From Rhizobium sp. CIAT894 (lineage in GTDB: Bacteria; Pseudomonadota; Alphaproteobacteria; Rhizobiales; Rhizobiaceae), in assembly GCF_000172795.2 (NCBI RefSeq), contig NZ_CP020948.1, forward strand, positions 124,001 to 188,000: 64,000 nt of DNA, given 5' to 3'. The notes under the pieces were generated by a model. The model was not told the DNA's origin. It saw only the letters and a list, made by a program, of their open reading frames with translations, and ran no database searches. Made by a program: the position numbers and the translations under genes. Positions 1-8,572 of the stretch are shown in pieces. Within the stretch, counting starts at the first letter, position 1. Each line of letters starts with the position of its first letter.

Positions 1-65
1 TCGCGCTGATGTTTGCGCGCCGCATCGTCGGCACCGGCGCCTTTGCGAGAGGTTTCGGCGCGTAA
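1..65 (+). CDS. ABC transporter permease, C-terminal end (partial)
   Basis: The frame starting at base 3 reads ALMFARRIVGTGAFARGFGA and then stops with TAA at 63-65. Only this tail lies in the window. A short basic/hydrophobic tail immediately before an ATPase gene (35 nt downstream) is what the end of a binding-protein-dependent permease looks like, so the call rests on context and ending style, not on a visible domain. It would form the membrane channel for the ATPase encoded next. Confidence 0.5.
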   Translation, partial: ALMFARRIVGTGAFARGFGA

Positions 66-99
66 AGCGTCAGGCAGCAATTCAGGGAAAGGTTTGAGA

Positions 100-1179
100 A
101 TGGCACATCTGGCGATCGAGGGCGTTTCGAAGCTGTTCGGGACCACCTTTGCCGTTCGCGATTTTTCACTCGAAGTGGGCGACGGCGAGCTTGTCTGCCT
201 GCTCGGACCGTCCGGCTCCGGCAAATCGACTCTGTTGCGGATGATCGGCGGTTTCGAGCGGCCGAGCGGCGGAACGATCCGCATCGATGCCAAGGATGTG
301 ACGAACCTGCCGCCCGAGCGGCGCCCGACCGGCATGGTGTTCCAGAGCCATGCGCTCTGGACGCATATGGATGTCTTCAACAACATCGCCTTCGGCCTGA
401 AGCTGCGTCGGCTGCCGAAAGCGGAAATCCGTGAGCGGGTCGAAAATGCTTTGGCGCTGGTCGGCCTCGCTGACTACGGACGCCGGATGACGACGCAGCT
501 CTCCGGCGGACAGCAGCAGCGCGTTGCGCTCGCCCGTTCGCTGGTGCTCGAACCGAAGATCCTGTTGCTCGACGAGCCTTTCGCCAGCCTCGACCAGCAC
601 CTGCGCGAAAGATTGCGGGAGGAGGTGCGCGATATCCAGCAGCGTCTCGGCATCACCACGCTTTTCGTCACCCACGGCCAGGACGAGGCCCTGGCGCTTG
701 CCGACCGCATCGTCGTCATGCGTGACGGACGCACCGAGCAGATCGCGCCGCCGAGCATCATCTACCGGCAGCCGCAGACGGCCTTCGTCGCCGGTTTCAT
801 CGGTTCGATGAATTTCGTTGAGAGCCGCACCCGAAACGGTGTCTGCGAACATTCGCTCTTCCCACTTGCCGTTCCCGTCGAAGACGGGCCGGTGATGCTC
901 GCCACCCGTCCCGAAGCGCTGGCGATCCGTCCTTCGCACCGGGAAGATGCCGCGACGGTTCACCGCATCGTCGATTTCGGTACTCACAAGATGGTCGATG
1001 TGGATCTTGCCGATGGCGCCCGACTGAAGGCGATGGTGGCGCCTGATGATCGGATTCAGGCCGGAATGAAGGTCGAGCCCAGCTCTACAAGCTTTTTCGT
1101 CTTCCGCGACAACGCGCTCATCCATCAGTCGACGCCGGCCAAGAGCGATGTCGAGGCCGGGCGGCTGTTGCCGGTCTGA
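100..1179 (+). CDS. ABC transporter ATP-binding protein (Fe3+/polyamine-type, TOBE domain)
   Basis: ATPase of an importer of the PotA/FbpC class, 359 aa. Walker A GPSGSGKST is at residues 36-44, Q-loop VFQSHALW follows, signature LSGGQ at 134-138, Walker B ILLLDEP at 154-160, then the switch histidine in FVTHGQDE. The last ~100 residues form a TOBE-like regulatory region (RPEALAIRP). The ATG at 100 is preferred over an in-frame TTG at 13, because the 13-99 stretch overlaps the permease tail in another frame and a purine-rich AGGGAAAGG lies upstream of 100. It pairs with the permease ending at 65. The substrate cannot be read from the ATPase alone; iron, polyamines or phosphonates are typical for this class. 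Confidence 0.85.
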   Translation: MAHLAIEGVSKLFGTTFAVRDFSLEVGDGELVCLLGPSGSGKSTLLRMIGGFERPSGGTIRIDAKDVTNLPPERRPTGMVFQSHALWTHMDVFNNIAFGLKLRRLPKAEIRERVENALALVGLADYGRRMTTQLSGGQQQRVALARSLVLEPKILLLDEPFASLDQHLRERLREEVRDIQQRLGITTLFVTHGQDEALALADRIVVMRDGRTEQIAPPSIIYRQPQTAFVAGFIGSMNFVESRTRNGVCEHSLFPLAVPVEDGPVMLATRPEALAIRPSHREDAATVHRIVDFGTHKMVDVDLADGARLKAMVAPDDRIQAGMKVEPSSTSFFVFRDNALIHQSTPAKSDVEAGRLLPV

Positions 1180-1184
1180 AACAA

Positions 1185-2018
1185 TTACGTCTTAGGCGAG
1201 AAACCGTCCTTGAGCCAGGGATGCAGCGCCTTGCTAGCCGCAAGGATATCGCCCCGCCCGTCGACAGCTGCGCCGGAAAACCGCGTGACGATGCCGCCGG
1301 CCTCTTCGACCATCAGCGCCGAGGCGGCGAAATCATGGATCGAGAGCCCGTCTTCGAAGAAGCCGTCCAGACGGCCGCAGGCGACATAGGCGATCGACAG
1401 CGCTGCCGAGCCGAGGCGGCGCACGCCCGCCGTGTTGGCCATCAAGCGTTTGATGGCATCGAAATAGGTCTCTTCCGCAACCGCCTTGACCTGGCCGGGG
1501 ATCGGCAGACCGGCGCCGATCAGCACGTTCTCGATGTCGGCGACATCGGCGCAGCGGATGCGCTCGCCATTGAGATAAGCCCCGCCGCCGAGTTCGGCGC
1601 TGAACAGCTCGTCCAGCATGGCATCATAGACGACGCCGGCGATCAGCCTGCCGCCTTCGGCGATCGAGATCGTCATGCCGAAATGCGGGAGGCCCCAGGC
1701 GTAATTCGTGGTGCCGTCGATCGGGTCGATATAGATGATCGGCGTTTCCGGTCCGGCCGTGCGGTTGCCGACGGCTTCCTCACCCTGGATGGCATAATCC
1801 GGAAAGGCCTTGATCATCTCATCGACGATAATCCGCTCGACGGCGACATCGATCTCGGTCTGGTAATCGCGCGGCGCCTTGGCAAGCATTTCCCCGGATG
1901 TCCGCCGCCGCAGTGAGCTACGGGCGGTTTCGCCCGCCTTCAGCACCGTTTCGGCAAGAACGATGAGGCGCGATGACGCGTTCGGGGAAAGGCGCGCTGA
2001 TATCGGGGAGGATGTCAT
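1185..2018 (-). CDS. inositol monophosphatase family protein
   Basis: Mg2+-dependent phosphatase of the IMPase/FBPase superfamily. The metal-binding signature DPIDGTTNYAWG and the upstream acidic GEE are both present. The second signature reads HDFAASALMVEEAGG where the family usually has WDxAAG, so the tryptophan is replaced while the catalytic Asp is kept. An in-frame GTG at 2069 would add 17 residues; the ATG at 2018 is chosen because the protein then begins shortly before the conserved region, but neither start has a convincing ribosome site. It ends 6 nt from the stop of the convergent ATPase gene and lies about 100 nt downstream of the sugar importer genes, possibly in their transcript. 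Substrate could be a sugar phosphate or inositol phosphate. Confidence 0.85.
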   Translation of the reverse strand: MTSSPISARLSPNASSRLIVLAETVLKAGETARSSLRRRTSGEMLAKAPRDYQTEIDVAVERIIVDEMIKAFPDYAIQGEEAVGNRTAGPETPIIYIDPIDGTTNYAWGLPHFGMTISIAEGGRLIAGVVYDAMLDELFSAELGGGAYLNGERIRCADVADIENVLIGAGLPIPGQVKAVAEETYFDAIKRLMANTAGVRRLGSAALSIAYVACGRLDGFFEDGLSIHDFAASALMVEEAGGIVTRFSGAAVDGRGDILAASKALHPWLKDGFSPKT

Positions 2019-2123
2019 GTGGAAAATCCGGATGCTGCAGATATGACGACGTGAATCGTGCGGAGCCACTCCCTTCGCAGAGACCGATGATGGTTTTATG
2101 AAGCTGCCCGCGACGGACGGGCC

Positions 2124-3200
2124 TTATATCAGGCGCTCGGTCGACGCGTCAAAGAGATGGATCTGGGCCGGATCGACCGAAAGTCCGATCATCTCTCCTG
2201 GCCTGACCTTGTCGCGTCGGGTCTCGACGATCGTCAGTTCGGGCTGGGTCGCCGCGACGATGAAGGTCGAGGAGCCTGTCGATTCGACGAAGGCGATCGG
2301 TACATCGAAGCTGCCCTGCCCGGGCGTGACCACTTCGATGTGCTCCGGGCGAATGCCGGCGATGAGTTGGCGCCCCGGTTCGACGGCGCGTGCGATCGCA
2401 AGCCGCGGCTTCACCGCGCCAAAATCCAGAATCAGGCTCTTGCCGTCTTCGGCGGCGATCGCCGGAATGAAATTCATCGCCGGCGATCCGATGAAACCGG
2501 CGACGAAGCGGTTGGCCGGCCGGTCGTAAAGGTCCAGCGGCGCACCCTGCTGTTCGATGATGCCGTCGCGCATGACAACCACATGGTCGGCCATGGTCAT
2601 CGCTTCGACCTGATCATGGGTGACGTAGACGAAAGTGGCGCCCAGCCGGTCGTGCAGGGCGCGGATTTCCTTGCGCATCGAGACACGCAGCGCCGCATCA
2701 AGGTTGGAAAGCGGCTCGTCGAACAGGAAGGCCTGGGGGTTGCGGATAATGGCGCGGCCCATGGCGACGCGCTGCCGTTGGCCCCCGGAAAGCTGGCGGG
2801 GATAACGGTCGAGCAACCGGGAAAGACCGGTGATGACAGCGACTTCCTCGGCTTTCCGCTTTGCCTCGGCCTTAGGGACGCCGTGCATTTTCAGCGAATA
2901 GGTCAGATTCTGTTCCACCGTCATATGTGGATAGAGGGCGTAACTCTGAAAAACCATAGCGATATCGCGTGCCCGCGGCGGTACGTCGTTCATCACCTCG
3001 CCGGCAATCTTCAGCGTGCCGCCGGTAATTTTTTCCAGCCCGGCAAGCGAACGGAGCAATGTGGACTTGCCGCATCCCGACGGACCGACCAGTGCCACGA
3101 ACGTGCCCTTGGGAATTGAAAGGTTGACGTTCTTAAGCGCGTGAAAGGCGCCATAGTGCTTCTCGACGCCCAAGAGTTCGATTTGGATGTCCTGGCTCAT
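2124..3200 (-). CDS. sugar ABC transporter ATP-binding protein (MalK/UgpC type)
   Basis: ATPase of a carbohydrate importer, 358 aa. Walker A GPSGCGKST at residues 39-47, signature LSGGQRQR, Walker B FLFDEPLSNLDA, switch His in VTHDQVEAM, then a C-terminal TOBE region (IRPEHIEV) typical of MalK/UgpC. The ATG at 3200 (MSQDIQIEL) is taken rather than an upstream in-frame start at 3224, because family alignment begins here. It is the last transport gene of the operon running leftwards from 8438: dehydrogenase, isomerase, binding protein, two permeases, ATPase. Confidence 0.9.
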   Translation of the reverse strand: MSQDIQIELLGVEKHYGAFHALKNVNLSIPKGTFVALVGPSGCGKSTLLRSLAGLEKITGGTLKIAGEVMNDVPPRARDIAMVFQSYALYPHMTVEQNLTYSLKMHGVPKAEAKRKAEEVAVITGLSRLLDRYPRQLSGGQRQRVAMGRAIIRNPQAFLFDEPLSNLDAALRVSMRKEIRALHDRLGATFVYVTHDQVEAMTMADHVVVMRDGIIEQQGAPLDLYDRPANRFVAGFIGSPAMNFIPAIAAEDGKSLILDFGAVKPRLAIARAVEPGRQLIAGIRPEHIEVVTPGQGSFDVPIAFVESTGSSTFIVAATQPELTIVETRRDKVRPGEMIGLSVDPAQIHLFDASTERLI

Positions 3201-3261
3201 ACTGAAAACCTTGCTGGTCCCCAACCGGGACCGATGGGATGGTCAAGGGTGAAAAACGTCA

Positions 3262-4149
3262 TCATTTGACTGCTCCAGCGGCGATGCCGCGCGTTAGCGT
3301 GCGCTGGAAGATCAAGAAGAAGATCACGGTCGGTATGATACCCAGGAAAGCCGCCGAGGCCTGCAGTACCGGGTCCGACATGTTCTGACCGCGGGTGAGA
3401 CCCATGGCGACCGAGACCGTCTGGTTGTTGTTGGACACCAGCATGACGAGCGGGATCAAGAACTCGTTCCAAGTCCAGATGAAAAAGAAGGTTCCCAGGA
3501 CCATGAGTGTCGGCCTCAGCATCGGGACGATTACGAACCACAGCGTTTTCCAGTGGGTCGAGCCATCCATCTCCGCCGCTTCGAGGATTTCCTTGGGAAA
3601 GGTACGCAGCACGGTCGAGAGCAGGTAAGTCCCGAAAGCGCTTTGCAGGACCGCGAAAATGATGATCACGGAAAGCTGCGTATCATAGAGGCCGCTCGCT
3701 TTCGCCATGTAGTAAAGCGGGTAAATGATGGACTCCTGCGGCACCATGATGCCGAGAAGAAAAACCACCAAGATCACGCGCGAACCCGGCACCTGGCCGA
3801 CCCCAATCGCATAGGCGTTGAACAGGCTTATCAGTACCCCCAACACCGACACAGCGAGACTGATCACCACGCTGTTGAGCAGCTTGCGGCCGAAATCAGA
3901 CACTGTCCAGAATTTCTCGAGCGCGGCGAGATCGATCGACCGAGGAATCGAAAGCGGTCCGCCGACTGCGTATTCGGCGCTCGCCTTGACGGCGTTGAGC
4001 AGAGCAAGGAAAAAGGGAAAGAGCGTAAAGGCGAGGAGTAGGATAAGGATGGCCAGCACCACCCACCGCATGGGATCGCGTCGGGCGCGATCCGCTGCCG
4101 CCGTCGCTTTTGCCTTGGTCGTACCGTCGCTGAGAACTGAGTAAGCCAT
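3262..4149 (-). CDS. carbohydrate ABC transporter permease (MalG type)
   Basis: Inner-membrane channel subunit, 295 aa, six predicted membrane helices after a charged N-terminal tail of about 25 residues. The cytoplasmic EAA loop reads EAAEMDGSTHWKTLWFVIVP, which docks the ATPase. The C-terminus RTLTRGIAAGAVK is the standard ending of CUT1-family MalG-like permeases. It starts 3 nt after the stop of the partner permease, so the two are translationally linked, and the ATPase gene follows. Confidence 0.92.
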   Translation of the reverse strand: MAYSVLSDGTTKAKATAAADRARRDPMRWVVLAILILLLAFTLFPFFLALLNAVKASAEYAVGGPLSIPRSIDLAALEKFWTVSDFGRKLLNSVVISLAVSVLGVLISLFNAYAIGVGQVPGSRVILVVFLLGIMVPQESIIYPLYYMAKASGLYDTQLSVIIIFAVLQSAFGTYLLSTVLRTFPKEILEAAEMDGSTHWKTLWFVIVPMLRPTLMVLGTFFFIWTWNEFLIPLVMLVSNNNQTVSVAMGLTRGQNMSDPVLQASAAFLGIIPTVIFFLIFQRTLTRGIAAGAVK

Positions 4150-4152
4150 GAT

Positions 4153-5061
4153 CTACTCCTTCGCCTCCTGCTGGCTCTGGAAGCGTAGGAAAATCACGGC
4201 CAAAGCGATCGTCAGAGTCGTTTGCACGACCGCGATGGCCGCGGCATAGCCGACGCGTTGTGTTGTGAAGAAGTGGTAGTAAGTCAGATAGGACGGCACG
4301 AGGGTGGAATTGTCGGGGCCGCCGGCGGTGATGACAAAGATTGGCGCAAAGACTTTAAGCGCTGCGATCAGCGTGGTCAGCACAACGACGAAAATCTCCG
4401 GCGCCAGAAGCGGGATGGTGATCGTCACCAGCCGGCTCCACCAGTTTGCCCCATCGAGCTCGGCGGCCTCGTAGAGAGAAGGGTCGATGCGCGAAAGACC
4501 CGCCATGAAAACCACCAGACAATAGCCGACCTGTATCCAGACGATAACGAGCGAGACGGCAGCAAGCGCGTATGTCGCATCGCCGATCCAGTTTTGGGCG
4601 AGATTATCGAGGCCGATGGCCTTTAGCGTAATGTTGATGACACCGACTGGATTGAGAATCCAGCCCCAGAGCACGCCCGCGACCGTTACGGGCAGAATCT
4701 GCGGTAAGTAAAAGCCGGCCCTGAAGAAGCTCGAGACCCATTCCCCGAATTGATCCCTGACATAGTCGAACAGCAAAGCGGCCAGCACTAGGCCGATGCA
4801 CACCGGTATCACGGTCATCGAGACGATGAACAGCAGCGTATGATACATCGACCCCCAGAATTGATCGTCCGTAAGCAGACGATGATAGTTCTGCAGGCCG
4901 ACCGGTCGCGGCGTGCCAACCCCTTTCCATGCCGTGAAGCTCAGCCCGAGATTAGCAAGCTGCGGTATGAGTACGATCAGGATGAAGCCGATCGCCCCTG
5001 GGATGAGGTAGAGGCTATAGCTTCGTGAACCGTCGCTCGATCGCTGGCTGGATATCGCCAT
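4153..5061 (-). CDS. carbohydrate ABC transporter permease (MalF type)
   Basis: Second channel subunit, 302 aa. A first membrane helix (LYLIPGAIGFILIVLIPQL) is followed by a short periplasmic loop and five more helices. The EAA loop reads EAAELDGANWWSRLVTITIP. Lies between the binding-protein gene (with a stem-loop in the gap) and the MalG-type partner. CUT1-family importers of mono- or oligosaccharides and polyols have this composition. Confidence 0.92.
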   Translation of the reverse strand: MAISSQRSSDGSRSYSLYLIPGAIGFILIVLIPQLANLGLSFTAWKGVGTPRPVGLQNYHRLLTDDQFWGSMYHTLLFIVSMTVIPVCIGLVLAALLFDYVRDQFGEWVSSFFRAGFYLPQILPVTVAGVLWGWILNPVGVINITLKAIGLDNLAQNWIGDATYALAAVSLVIVWIQVGYCLVVFMAGLSRIDPSLYEAAELDGANWWSRLVTITIPLLAPEIFVVVLTTLIAALKVFAPIFVITAGGPDNSTLVPSYLTYYHFFTTQRVGYAAAIAVVQTTLTIALAVIFLRFQSQQEAKE

Positions 5062-5088
5062 ATCATTCTTCCTTCAGCCTCGCATAAT

Positions 5089-5111
5089 GGGCTGCGCCGG
5101 AGGCGCAGCCC
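5089..5111 (-). other. intercistronic stem-loop between binding protein and permease genes
   Basis: Perfect 10-bp inverted repeat GGGCTGCGCC / GGCGCAGCCC with a 3-base loop, placed just after the stop of the solute-binding-protein gene and before the permease. No T-run follows. Such hairpins protect the upstream mRNA end or partly terminate, raising binding protein over membrane subunits (known for malEFG-like operons; inferred here). Confidence 0.75.
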
Positions 5112-5127
5112 AGCGTTCAAGGTCGCG

Positions 5128-6390
5128 CTACTGATTTTCCTGCGCGTCGTCGTAAACCTGCTTGATCTGTTCGACGAACTGCTCCGCGGTCAGGCTGCCC
5201 TGGAAGAGACCGGTGTCTTTCTGATTGAGCACGTCGTAGTAGCCGGGGACCGGCCAGTCAGGATAGAAACCGAGGCCGCTTTTGTCAGAGATCTGCTTGA
5301 AAACCGCTGCGGCGTTCTTGCCGATGGGGTTGGTGATGGCGGAAAGATCAGCGGCGATCGGCACGCCGCCGGCATTGCCGAGTTCAGCCTGGTACTTCGG
5401 CGACAAGGTCAGGCTGATCCACTCGGCGGCGAGATCGGGATTCTTGCTACCCTTGGGAACGACCCAGAGATTGCCTGTCGAGCCGACCGAATATTTCGGC
5501 GTCGGAATTACGAACTGACCCCACTTGAAGTCCTTGATGGTCGAGGCGAACGTGCCGAGATTCCACGTGCCCGAGACGTACATCGGCGCTTTGCCGGAGG
5601 TAAAGAGCAGAGCGGCGTCCGGGTCCTTCATGCCCGTGGAGTCCTTGTTGATGTAGCCCTTGCTGACCCAGTCGACCAATGTCTGCGCCGCATAGAGGTA
5701 GGGCGCGCCATCGAGGGGGGCCTTCAAACCCTGATAATTCTGGACCCAGGCGTCATCGGCCTTGGTATAGGCGAGAGAGGCAAGCAAGTGCTGGCCACTG
5801 GTGTCGATGGCGCCGAGCGCAAGAGGTGTGAGACCCTTCTGCTTGAAGGCTTCCATGCTGGCGACCCACTCTTCGAGCGTCGTCGGCGGCTTGAGTCCTG
5901 CCTTTTCGAACATGTCGATATTGTAGAAGCACGAAACATATTCGCCGAAGACCGAGACGCCCCAAACAGGGCCGGAGCCATAGATGCCCTTCTCGTCGTA
6001 ACGGCTCAGGACAAAATCGCCTTCGTTAAGGATCTTGTCCCAGCCTTCCTTCTTCACATAGGCATCCAGATTGGTCAGCAATCCCTGGCTTGCAACCAGG
6101 CCAGCGGTCGCATTGCCCTTGTTGTACTCGAGCACGTCAGGGGCCTGATCGGAATTGAGGATCATGCCGCCTGAGGCCTGCAACTGCTGAAAGGTCTTCT
6201 GCTCGAAGCTGACGGTGACGTCCGGATGTTTCGTCTTGAACTCCTCGAGCGCTTTCTTCCAGACAATGCCCTGAGCCGTGGTCGGCTCCTCGAACCACCA
6301 GATCTTGAAGGTCTTCTGCTCGGCATGGCCGATCGATGTCATCAGCATCGCTGTGCCGAGTGCTAGCGCAAGTCTTGCAATTCTTTTCAT
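5128..6390 (-). CDS. sugar ABC transporter substrate-binding protein (family 1)
   Basis: Periplasmic receptor, 420 aa. The N-terminus MKRIARLALALGTAMLMTSI ends in GHAEQ, a signal peptide with an AxA-like cleavage site near residue 23. The mature part has the extracellular solute-binding family 1 features: KIWWFEEPTT first strand, FKTKHPDVTV, a DVLEY block and GTWNLG late in the protein. It delivers substrate to the two permeases encoded next. The co-transcribed isomerase/epimerase and dehydrogenase point to a sugar or polyol; the exact ligand is not readable. Confidence 0.92.
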   Translation of the reverse strand: MKRIARLALALGTAMLMTSIGHAEQKTFKIWWFEEPTTAQGIVWKKALEEFKTKHPDVTVSFEQKTFQQLQASGGMILNSDQAPDVLEYNKGNATAGLVASQGLLTNLDAYVKKEGWDKILNEGDFVLSRYDEKGIYGSGPVWGVSVFGEYVSCFYNIDMFEKAGLKPPTTLEEWVASMEAFKQKGLTPLALGAIDTSGQHLLASLAYTKADDAWVQNYQGLKAPLDGAPYLYAAQTLVDWVSKGYINKDSTGMKDPDAALLFTSGKAPMYVSGTWNLGTFASTIKDFKWGQFVIPTPKYSVGSTGNLWVVPKGSKNPDLAAEWISLTLSPKYQAELGNAGGVPIAADLSAITNPIGKNAAAVFKQISDKSGLGFYPDWPVPGYYDVLNQKDTGLFQGSLTAEQFVEQIKQVYDDAQENQ

Positions 6391-6493
6391 GCTTTCCTCC
6401 CAAAGAAGCGGCTGCGCCGCGAAAAGACCAAATTAGTCAGTCGTGGTGCCCCGCCAGGCCTCCCAGCCGGCGGCGCCCCACCTTAGGCGTCGA

Positions 6494-7402
6494 TCAGGGA
6501 TCAACAACGAAATCTCCGCCCCGGCATTTCTTCAGATAGTTGAGCCCGTGAATCTGACCAGTCATTTCGAGTTCGTCGCGATAGACCGGATCGTGCCAGC
6601 CTTCGATGTCGATCGAGCCCGACCAGCCGGCAAGGCGCAGCTCGGAAATGATGTCGGTCCAGTTGCTGTCGCCGAAGCCCGGCGTGCGCATGAAGACGAA
6701 TTTCTCCTTGCCGAAGATGCCGTGTTCCTTGATGACCTCCCAGCGGATGGTCGCGTCCTTGCCGTGGACGTGGAAGATCTTGTGCGCCCATTTGCGGATC
6801 TGCGGCATGGGGTCGATCAGATAGACCATCTGATGGCAGGGTTCCCATTCCAACCCGATATGGTCATCAGGCGTCTCGTTGAAGATCAGTTCCCAGGCAT
6901 CCGGGTTGTGGGCGATGTTCCAGTCGCCGCTCGCCCAATTGCCGTCCATGGCGCAGTTCTCGAAGGCGATCTTGACGCCCTTGTCGGCGGCCCGTTTGGC
7001 CAGCTCGCTCCAGATCTGCTTATAGCGCGGCAGGCTGTCGGTCAGCGGCTTGCCGCGGACGCGGCCGGTGAAGCCGGCAACGCAAGATGCGCCGAAATGA
7101 TGCGCATTGTCGATGCAGTCCTTCCAGCCCTGCAGCGTCTCGAGATCGATTGCGCTCTCTTCCAGCGGATTGCCGAACATGCCGAGCGTCGAGATGGTGA
7201 TGTCGCGGTCGCCGATCGCGTCGAGGCAGCGCTTGCCGAGCTCGGCGAGGTTCTGCCCCTTGGTCGTCTGCCAGAAGAAGGGCTCGAAGCTCTCGAAGCC
7301 CAGGTCGGCAATCTGACCGATGCGGGTGGCGGCATCGCCCTTGTTGCCGCTGACCATGGTGCCGATGCGTATGGATTTTGCAGGGTTGCTCACGTCACTC
7401 AT
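6494..7402 (-). CDS. sugar phosphate isomerase/epimerase family protein (TIM barrel)
   Basis: AP-endonuclease-2/xylose-isomerase-like TIM barrel, 302 aa. Metal-ligand strands are visible in order: FENCAM, GLEWEPCHQM, FHVHGKDA and DIEGWHDPVY. The ATG at 7402 lies one base after the dehydrogenase stop, giving coupled translation, and is preferred to an in-frame codon at 7468 buried in that gene. Proteins of this family next to Gfo/Idh/MocA dehydrogenases catalyse isomerisation or epimerisation of keto-sugars or inositol derivatives (IolE/IolI-like). The specific reaction here is not determined. Confidence 0.88.
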   Translation of the reverse strand: MSDVSNPAKSIRIGTMVSGNKGDAATRIGQIADLGFESFEPFFWQTTKGQNLAELGKRCLDAIGDRDITISTLGMFGNPLEESAIDLETLQGWKDCIDNAHHFGASCVAGFTGRVRGKPLTDSLPRYKQIWSELAKRAADKGVKIAFENCAMDGNWASGDWNIAHNPDAWELIFNETPDDHIGLEWEPCHQMVYLIDPMPQIRKWAHKIFHVHGKDATIRWEVIKEHGIFGKEKFVFMRTPGFGDSNWTDIISELRLAGWSGSIDIEGWHDPVYRDELEMTGQIHGLNYLKKCRGGDFVVDP

Positions 7403-7403
7403 C

Positions 7404-8438
7404 CTATGCTGAAATTTCGATGCGCCGGCCGGTCCTGGCGCTTTCGATCGCGCCAAAGACCATGGCAAGGCTTCTGATATTGTCGGAATTGACGGTCTCG
7501 GGCTGCTTGCCGGTGCGGATCGCCGCGATGAAATCGGCGATGACGCTGACGTGGCCGTGAGTCTCCTCCTCGTGCTCCGGACCGGGAACGTTTACGGAGA
7601 CAAAGCCGTGCAGAAGGCCTGGCTCTTCGCCGGCGATGGCCGCTTTGAAGCTCTCCTCGCCGTCCCAGGTCAGCATTCCCTTCGAGCCGACGAGCCGCCA
7701 CTGGCTTTCCCAGCTGGTGCGCTCGCCTTCGGCGCACCAAGAGCCGCGATAGGTGAACACGATATCGTCGGAAAATTCGAAGATCGCGTTCGCCGACGCG
7801 CCGTGCCGGTACCAGGAACCCTTTGGGTTGCGCTCGACGCAATAGACGGCGAGCGGTTTTTTATCCGCGACGTAGCGGGCGGCATCGAAGGTGTGGATCG
7901 CCATGTCGAGAAGCAGGACGTTGTCCATGTCTTCGCGGAAGCCGCCGAAATGCGGTGCGAGGAAAAAGTCGCAATGGATGCCGGTGAGTTCGCCGATCGC
8001 GCCGCTGTCGACGAAACGGCGCAGGCGCCTGATCCCCGAGATGAAACGGCGGTTTTGGATGACGGCGTGGATGCGGCCGGTCTCGGCGGCGAGATCGATC
8101 AGCGCCGCGCCTTCGGCCAGCGAGGCGGCCATCGGCTTTTCGCTCAGCACATGGCAGCCGGCCTTCAGCGCCGTCGAAACGATATCGTAGCGCGCGGCCG
8201 GAATGACGATGTCGAAGACCAGATCGGCCTTGGTGGCAGCGATGACTTCGAACAGGTCAGAGCCGATGACGGCGCCTTCCAGACCGAACTCGGCTGCGAG
8301 CTTTTCCGCCGTCTCCCGGTTCAGGTCGACGAGGCCGACGACGGCGATGGACTCGGCGAGTTGAGGGTTGGAGGCGATGGCGCGCAACCAACCTTTGGAC
8401 ATAGCTCCGCACCCGCACAGAATGGCACTGAATTTCAC
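7404..8438 (-). CDS. Gfo/Idh/MocA family oxidoreductase
   Basis: NAD(P)-dependent sugar/polyol dehydrogenase, 344 aa. N-terminal Rossmann nucleotide-binding segment ILCGCGAMSKGW, the family EKP motif in LSEKPMAASL, and the substrate-side LDMAIHTFD histidine in the C-terminal domain. The start is GTG at 8438, set by the ribosome site GGAGGAAATC directly upstream; the frame stays open to 8567 but crosses the operator. First gene of the importer operon, opposite the LacI gene. Probably oxidises the imported sugar or its epimer. Confidence 0.9.
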   Translation of the reverse strand: MKFSAILCGCGAMSKGWLRAIASNPQLAESIAVVGLVDLNRETAEKLAAEFGLEGAVIGSDLFEVIAATKADLVFDIVIPAARYDIVSTALKAGCHVLSEKPMAASLAEGAALIDLAAETGRIHAVIQNRRFISGIRRLRRFVDSGAIGELTGIHCDFFLAPHFGGFREDMDNVLLLDMAIHTFDAARYVADKKPLAVYCVERNPKGSWYRHGASANAIFEFSDDIVFTYRGSWCAEGERTSWESQWRLVGSKGMLTWDGEESFKAAIAGEEPGLLHGFVSVNVPGPEHEEETHGHVSVIADFIAAIRTGKQPETVNSDNIRSLAMVFGAIESARTGRRIEISA

Positions 8439-8484
8439 GATTTCCTCCAGGGAATGGCGCCAACTCTCCTCGTGACACGCACTC

Positions 8485-8498
8485 CGTAAACGTTTACG
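8485..8498. promoter_or_regulatory. LacI-type operator (perfect palindrome)
   Basis: CGTAAACGTTTACG is a perfect 14-bp palindrome with the central CG of LacI/GalR-family operators. It sits in the 134-bp divergent region between the dehydrogenase (GTG at 8438) and the LacI gene (ATG at 8573), so the regulator could control both transcripts from here. Confidence 0.8.
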
Positions 8499-8572
8499 AA
8501 TGGTGGCGGAAACATTTTGCGATGTCAATAGACGCCAAATGCGAAATTGCAGATCGGGGAAAATCAACAGCG

